Source: DATAQC01 sp038238185
GTDB taxonomy: Bacteria > Actinomycetota > Acidimicrobiia > Acidimicrobiales > AC-14
Length of the DNA: 9,557 nucleotides
Direction: 5' to 3'
Assembly (NCBI GenBank): GCA_038238185.1
Contig: JBBRXY010000105.1
Span: forward strand, 1 to 9,557
A model generated the notes under the pieces. The model had not been told where the DNA came from and ran no database searches. It saw only the letters and a list, made by a program, of their open reading frames with translations. Positions 6,341-9,557 of this stretch are shown here, in pieces. The translations under genes and the position numbers were made by a program. Position 1 is the first letter of the stretch. Each line of letters opens with the position of its first letter.

Positions 6341-6988
6341 CTAGCCCCGCAGGCGTTCGGCCAGGGCGGGATGGCCTCGTTCCTCGGCAAAGGCGGCGGC
6401 ATCCTTGCTGTCGTCGCTCATGGCGTGCGGGTCGGCTCCGCGTTCGAGCAGGGCTGCGACTCCGGGCTCGTTGCCGCCGGCGGCACACGACATGAGCGCC
6501 GTCAGGCCGCCGTGCTGGCGGGCGTCGGGGTCGGCGCCGGCGTCGAGGAGCAGGGCCACGATGTCAGTGTGCTCTCCCGCGGCGGCGGCGTTGAGGGCGT
6601 GGATCGACATGGGGTTGCGGGAGACGGTGGCGGTGGGGGCGCCCCGGTCGACGAGCAGCCCGGCGGCGTCGTAGTGCCCGAAGAAGGAGGCCAGTTGCAG
6701 GGGGGTGAAGCCGTCGGTGGCGACGGCGTCGACCAGGTCGGGCCGGGCGTCGAGGATCTCGCCCAGACGGTCGGTGCGGCCCAGGGCGGCGGCGTCGAAC
6801 ACGTCGAGGTCGGCACAGGCGGTGAGCAGCACATCGACGATCTCGGCGTGGCCGCGGTAGCGGGCGGTGCGCACTGCGGACACGCCGTCGGGGCCGCAGG
6901 CCGAGGCGAGGGACGGGTCGTCGGCCACGAGGGACCGCACCCCGTCGGTGGCCCCGGCGGCGATGGCCTCGAACAGCTTTTCCGACAT
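6341..6988 (-). CDS. Ankyrin-repeat protein
   Basis: This 215-residue protein appears to be built almost entirely of ankyrin-type helix-turn-helix repeats. Recognisable units: DGVSAVRTARYRGHAEIVDVLL (about 35-55), DGFTPLQLASFFGHYDAAGLL (92-112), the middle IHALNAAAAGEHTDIVALLL (129-148) and GLTALMSCAAGGNEPGVAALL (161-181), with the GADP turn at 151-154 and again at 185-188. There is no signal peptide or membrane helix, so it is cytoplasmic. Ankyrin arrays bind proteins; the partner is unknown. ATG 6988 (MSEKLFEAIAAG) is chosen because related proteins begin there, but its ribosome-binding site is weak. A GTG at 7024 would add 12 residues and overlap the SOS box. It is divergent from recA and shares its control region, so damage induction is possible but unproven. 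Confidence 0.85.
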   Translation of the reverse strand: MSEKLFEAIAAGATDGVRSLVADDPSLASACGPDGVSAVRTARYRGHAEIVDVLLTACADLDVFDAAALGRTDRLGEILDARPDLVDAVATDGFTPLQLASFFGHYDAAGLLVDRGAPTATVSRNPMSIHALNAAAAGEHTDIVALLLDAGADPDARQHGGLTALMSCAAGGNEPGVAALLERGADPHAMSDDSKDAAAFAEERGHPALAERLRG

Positions 6989-7010
6989 CCGGGGATTCTC
7001 GCACCGGTCC

Positions 7011-7039
7011 TTGACCGAACGCACGTTCGAAACTACGCT
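7011..7039 (+). promoter_or_regulatory. recA promoter, TTGACC-N17-TACGCT
   Basis: The -35 TTGACC (7011-7016) and -10 TACGCT (7034-7039) are separated by exactly 17 bp. Transcription would start near 7046, giving a leader of about 90 nt before the recA GTG. This is the best housekeeping-sigma promoter in the window, and the LexA box lies within its spacer. Confidence 0.75.
7016..7029. promoter_or_regulatory. LexA-binding SOS box
   Basis: CGAACGCACGTTCG fits the Gram-positive/actinobacterial SOS consensus CGAAC-N4-GTTCG exactly. Extended to 7015-7030 it matches TCGAAC-N4-GTTCGA at all but the first base. It fills most of the recA promoter spacer, so bound LexA would block RNA polymerase until RecA filaments trigger LexA self-cleavage. 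It also lies 28 bp upstream of the ankyrin ATG on the other strand. lexA itself is not in this window. Confidence 0.88.
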
Positions 7040-7122
7040 TCTGAAAGTACAGAGGCGTAACCGTCACACCCCCTTCGTAGGGTGGGACCCGTCAAACCAC
7101 AGCGGCCGCCAGGCCATGACGG

Positions 7123-7127
7123 AAGGA
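7123..7127 (+). promoter_or_regulatory. recA ribosome-binding site
   Basis: AAGGA lies 8 nt before GTG 7136. It fixes the recA start there rather than at the in-frame GTG 7082, which lacks a ribosome-binding site and would add 18 residues unlike any RecA N-terminus. Confidence 0.8.
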
Positions 7128-7135
7128 CCAGCGAC

Positions 7136-9277
7136 GTGGAGCGAGACAAGGCCCTCGACATGGCTCTGAGCCAGATCGACAAGCACTTCGGCAAGGGTTC
7201 GGTCATGCGCATGGGCGATGCGACCAACATGGAGATCCAGTCCATCCCCACCGGAGCCCTGGCCCTCGACATCGCCCTCGGGGTCGGCGGCCTGCCCCGG
7301 GGACGCATCGTCGAGATCTTCGGACCGGAATCGTCGGGGAAGTCCACCCTGGCCATGCACGTCGTCGCCGAGGCCCAGCGCAACGGGGGCATCGCCGCCT
7401 ACATCGACGCCGAGCACGCCATGGACCCGGTGTACGCCCGGGCCATCGGCGTCAACGTCGACGACCTGCTCATCTCCCAGCCCGACACCGGTGAGCAGGC
7501 CCTGGAGATCACCGACATGCTGATCCGCTCGGGTGCCCTCGACGTGGTCGTCATCGACTCGGTGGCCGCCCTCACCCCCCGGGCCGAGATCGAGGGCGAG
7601 ATGGGCGACACCCACGTCGGCCTCCAGGCCCGGCTCATGTCCCAGGCCCTGCGCAAGCTCACCGGCACCCTCAACAAGACCGACACCATCTGCATCTTCA
7701 TCAACCAGCTGCGGGAGAAGATCGGTGTCCTCTATGGCTGCTTTGACGGCTCGACGAGGGTCACCCTGGCCGACGGCTCACAGGAGAAGATCAGCACGAT
7801 CGTCAACCAGCGCCGGCCGGTCGAGGTGCTTTCCTACGACCCCAAACAGGGCTCCGTTGTCCCCAGGAAGGTCGTGAACTGGTTTGACAACGGCCCCACC
7901 GACCGGTTCCTCCAGTTCACCGTGGCCCGGGCCGGGGGCAGCGGCAGCGGACGTTCGCGGTTCGCCTGCACGCCGAATCACCAGATCCGCACGCCCGGAG
8001 GGTGGCGGGAAGCCCAGGAGCTGGCCCCAGGCGACCGTGTCCTTCAAGCCGTGCCCCACCGCCTGTCTTCGTTCCAGTGGGACGTCGTCCTCGGCGGCCT
8101 GATGGGTGACGGGTCCCTCTCTCGCAATCAGAACGGGTACAGCGCCCGGTACCGGTTCGGCCACAGTGCAAAGCAGGTCGAGTACGGCGACTGGAAGGCG
8201 TCGCTCTTCGTCAACGTCGGCTCCTGCCGCTCGGTACGGGCCTCCGACGGGGCCGTGTTCCACGACGTAACACCCCTGCCCGAGCTGGCGGAGCTGAGGG
8301 ACGCCGTGTACATCGACGGCAAGAAGGTGCTCAGCCACGACTACCTCAAGCGACTCACACCCCTGTCTCTGGCCATCTGGTACATGGACGACGGTTCCTT
8401 TGCCAACCGTTCCAAGGGACTCCAGCAGCGGACGGCGCACGGCAGTGGCAGGGTCGAGATCTGCGTCGAGGCCATGGAGGCCACGACGAGGACGAGGCTG
8501 GTCGAGTACCTGGCCGACACCTGGGGCATCCGGCCGGTGCTCATCCAAAAGGGCCGGCGAAACATCGCAGTGCTCGTCTTTCCCAAGGACGAGACGGCCA
8601 AGTTCCACGCCCTGATCGCCCCCTTCGTCCACCCGTCGATGGAGTACAAGCTGCTGCCGCGCTTCCGGGGGCGCTCCAGCGTCGAGCCCGTGTTCGTGCC
8701 GGCTGAGCATCGGCTCGTACCCATGCCCATCACGGCCATCGCGGTGAAGCCCCCGACCCGGTCGATGCACCGTTTCGACATCGAGGTCGAGGGCAGCCAC
8801 AACTACTTCGCCGACGGCGTCATGGTCCACAACTCACCTGAGACCACCCCGGGAGGCCGGGCTCTCAAGTTCTACTCCTCGATCCGTCTCGACATCCGCC
8901 GCATCGAGGCCATCAAGGACGGCGTCGAGGTCATCGGCAACCGCACCCGGGTCAAGGTCGTCAAGAACAAATGCGCGTCGCCGTTCAAAATGTGCGAGTT
9001 CGACATCGGCTACGGGAAGGGCATCAGCCGGGAGGGATCACTGCTCGACGTGGGCGTCGACCTGGGCCTGGTGAAGAAGTCGGGGGCCTGGTACACCTAC
9101 GAGGGGGAGCAGCTGGGCCAGGGCCGTGAGAACGCCAAGACGTTCCTCATCGAAAACCCCGAGATCATGATGGAGATCTCCGACCGCATCCGCCAGCAGA
9201 TCAACCCTCCCAAGGAGGCGGTGGAGGCTCCGGAGGCGGCGGTCGACCCCGACGACCAGCCCATCACGATCGACTGA
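7136..9277 (+). CDS. recA: Recombinase RecA precursor interrupted by an intein
   Basis: RecA polymerises on single-stranded DNA, drives homologous strand exchange and stimulates LexA self-cleavage. The frame encodes a 713-residue precursor; removing the 365-residue intein leaves a 348-residue protein, the normal RecA size. N-extein (201 residues): MERDKALDMALSQIDKHFGK, Walker A GPESSGKST at 63-71, catalytic Glu93 in DAEHA, Walker B LDVVVIDS at 136-142, then INQLREKIGVLYG. C-extein (147 residues) resumes SPETTPGGRALKFY and continues through VKVVKNKCASPFK and GKGISREG to an acidic tail. The intein splits the L2 DNA-binding loop, so unspliced protein should be inactive. Expression is probably under SOS control from the box at 7016-7029. 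No recX follows directly; the next gene is spoVS. Confidence 0.97.
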   Translation: MERDKALDMALSQIDKHFGKGSVMRMGDATNMEIQSIPTGALALDIALGVGGLPRGRIVEIFGPESSGKSTLAMHVVAEAQRNGGIAAYIDAEHAMDPVYARAIGVNVDDLLISQPDTGEQALEITDMLIRSGALDVVVIDSVAALTPRAEIEGEMGDTHVGLQARLMSQALRKLTGTLNKTDTICIFINQLREKIGVLYGCFDGSTRVTLADGSQEKISTIVNQRRPVEVLSYDPKQGSVVPRKVVNWFDNGPTDRFLQFTVARAGGSGSGRSRFACTPNHQIRTPGGWREAQELAPGDRVLQAVPHRLSSFQWDVVLGGLMGDGSLSRNQNGYSARYRFGHSAKQVEYGDWKASLFVNVGSCRSVRASDGAVFHDVTPLPELAELRDAVYIDGKKVLSHDYLKRLTPLSLAIWYMDDGSFANRSKGLQQRTAHGSGRVEICVEAMEATTRTRLVEYLADTWGIRPVLIQKGRRNIAVLVFPKDETAKFHALIAPFVHPSMEYKLLPRFRGRSSVEPVFVPAEHRLVPMPITAIAVKPPTRSMHRFDIEVEGSHNYFADGVMVHNSPETTPGGRALKFYSSIRLDIRRIEAIKDGVEVIGNRTRVKVVKNKCASPFKMCEFDIGYGKGISREGSLLDVGVDLGLVKKSGAWYTYEGEQLGQGRENAKTFLIENPEIMMEISDRIRQQINPPKEAVEAPEAAVDPDDQPITID
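7739..8833 (+). mobile_element. RecA intein with LAGLIDADG (DOD) homing endonuclease
   Basis: This in-frame 365-residue self-splicing insert lies between G201 and the Ser of SPETT in RecA. Splicing motifs: Cys1 (CFDGSTRVTLADG, block A), TPNH with His81 (block B), and the C-terminal block RFDIEVEGSHNYFADGVMVHN (written by residue order: FDIEVEG, HNYFADG, VMVHN) ending His364-Asn365, followed by Ser+1 as extein nucleophile. Two LAGLIDADG-type helices are present: GGLMGDGS (Asp124) and LAIWYMDDGS (Asp218). A block H-like stretch, PFVHPSMEYKLL, follows. All expected splicing and endonuclease acids are present, so both activities are predicted. The insertion point and length agree with what I recall of the M. 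leprae RecA intein. GC content by eye is close to the flanking exteins. Confidence 0.96.
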
Positions 9278-9283
9278 CAGCGG

Positions 9284-9320
9284 GTTCGGAACAGACCTGG
9301 GGAGGCAGGAGTTCCCGAAC
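9284..9320 (+). terminator. Bulged stem-loop after recA
   Basis: GTTCGGAAC (9284-9292) pairs with GTTCCCGAAC (9311-9320) as 9 bp with one bulged C (9314) around an 18-nt loop. It starts 7 nt after the recA stop and lies in the 92-bp gap before spoVS. There is no T-tract. It may be a terminator, a transcript-end stabiliser, or an attenuator for spoVS. Confidence 0.45.
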
Positions 9321-9369
9321 TCGCCGTCGAAACCTAGAGGGCAAGGCCCAAGCGCTCTGGGGAGATGAC

Positions 9370-9557
9370 GTGGTCGAAGTCCTGAAGGTATCCAGCCGTT
9401 CCAACCCCAACTCGGTCGCCGGGGCCTTGGCCGGCGTGCTGCGCCAGTGTGGGGCGGTCGAGATCCAGGTGGTGGGCGCCGGCGCCCTCAATCAGGCCAT
9501 CAAGGCGGTGGCCATCGCCCGGGGGTTCGTGGCGCCGTCCAACATCGACCTGGTCTG
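9370..9557 (+). CDS. spoVS: Stage V sporulation protein S homologue, N-terminal part (runs off window)
   Basis: SpoVS is a small (about 86 residues in Bacillus) Alba-like protein needed for late sporulation steps in Bacillus subtilis and also found in non-spore-formers, where its role is unclear. The 62 residues in the window match closely: the N-terminal VEVLKVSSRSNPNSVAGALA, then GAGALNQAIKAVAIARGF and VAPSNIDLV. GTG 9370 is supported by GGGGAG 5 nt upstream and by the usual family N-terminus. The last third is beyond the window. It lies on the same strand as recA after a 92-bp gap with a hairpin. In this lineage sporulation should not be assumed; nucleic-acid binding or developmental regulation is more neutral. 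Confidence 0.93.
   Translation, partial: MVEVLKVSSRSNPNSVAGALAGVLRQCGAVEIQVVGAGALNQAIKAVAIARGFVAPSNIDLV

Noticed and set aside
5816..7060. Long + strand frame covering thpR and the ankyrin gene
   Set aside because: The translation is Gly/Arg-rich shadow sequence without domains. thpR (+) and the ankyrin gene (-) explain the region with recognisable motifs.
7082..7135. N-terminal extension of RecA from GTG 7082
   Set aside because: The extra 18 residues do not resemble RecA, and AAGGA is positioned for GTG 7136, where the conserved N-terminus starts.
8945..8990. A second intein at the M. tuberculosis-type RecA site
   Set aside because: VKVVKNKCASPFK is continuous, so that site is empty here.

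Overview
This is a GC-rich, densely packed bacterial chromosomal segment. The gene content suggests a high-GC actinobacterium, most likely a deep-branching or uncultured lineage such as Acidimicrobiia. The supporting evidence is frequent GTG starts, codons ending in G or C, an F420-type PPOX-fold reductase, a DUF5679 mini-protein, an ankyrin protein, a SpoVS homologue, and an SOS box of the Gram-positive/actinobacterial CGAAC-N4-GTTCG type. The taxonomic call is an inference from gene content, not from a marker phylogeny.

Layout, left half: The 3' end of ftsK (DNA translocase) enters from the left edge on the + strand. It converges on a small three-helix membrane protein gene on the - strand (1530-1853), and a long imperfect hairpin (1461-1508) lies between the two ends. 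Divergent from the membrane gene is a PPOX-class/F420-dependent oxidoreductase gene (1963-2370). After it come a 48-residue two-CxxC protein (DUF5679, 2489-2635) and rimO (2669-3940), the ribosomal protein uS12 methylthiotransferase. A 12-bp perfect inverted repeat covers the rimO stop codon and the likely ribosome-binding site of pgsA. pgsA (3994-4554), cinA (4544-5782) and thpR (5787-6311) then follow as a tight, overlapping or nearly abutting set.

Layout, right half: A - strand ankyrin-repeat gene (6341-6988) converges on thpR and is divergent from recA (7136-9277). The recA promoter is unusually readable: TTGACC-N17-TACGCT, with a near-perfect LexA box inside the spacer. recA encodes a 713-residue precursor carrying a 365-residue in-frame intein (7739-8833) with a LAGLIDADG homing endonuclease domain. 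The intein interrupts the L2 DNA-binding loop at what is, from memory, the M. leprae-type site. The M. tuberculosis-type site is empty. After recA a bulged hairpin precedes the start of spoVS (9370 to the window edge).

The set resembles the conserved neighbourhood known from Bacillus (spoIIIE/ftsK, pgsA, cinA, recA, then rny-ymdB-spoVS): chromosome segregation, translation-factor modification, phospholipid synthesis, nucleotide repair and recombination. The most distinctive item is the RecA intein. The next most interesting are the shared SOS control region and the rimO/pgsA inverted repeat. I saw no CRISPR array, tRNA, rRNA, transposase or phage genes. No gene-free stretch exceeds about 135 bases.
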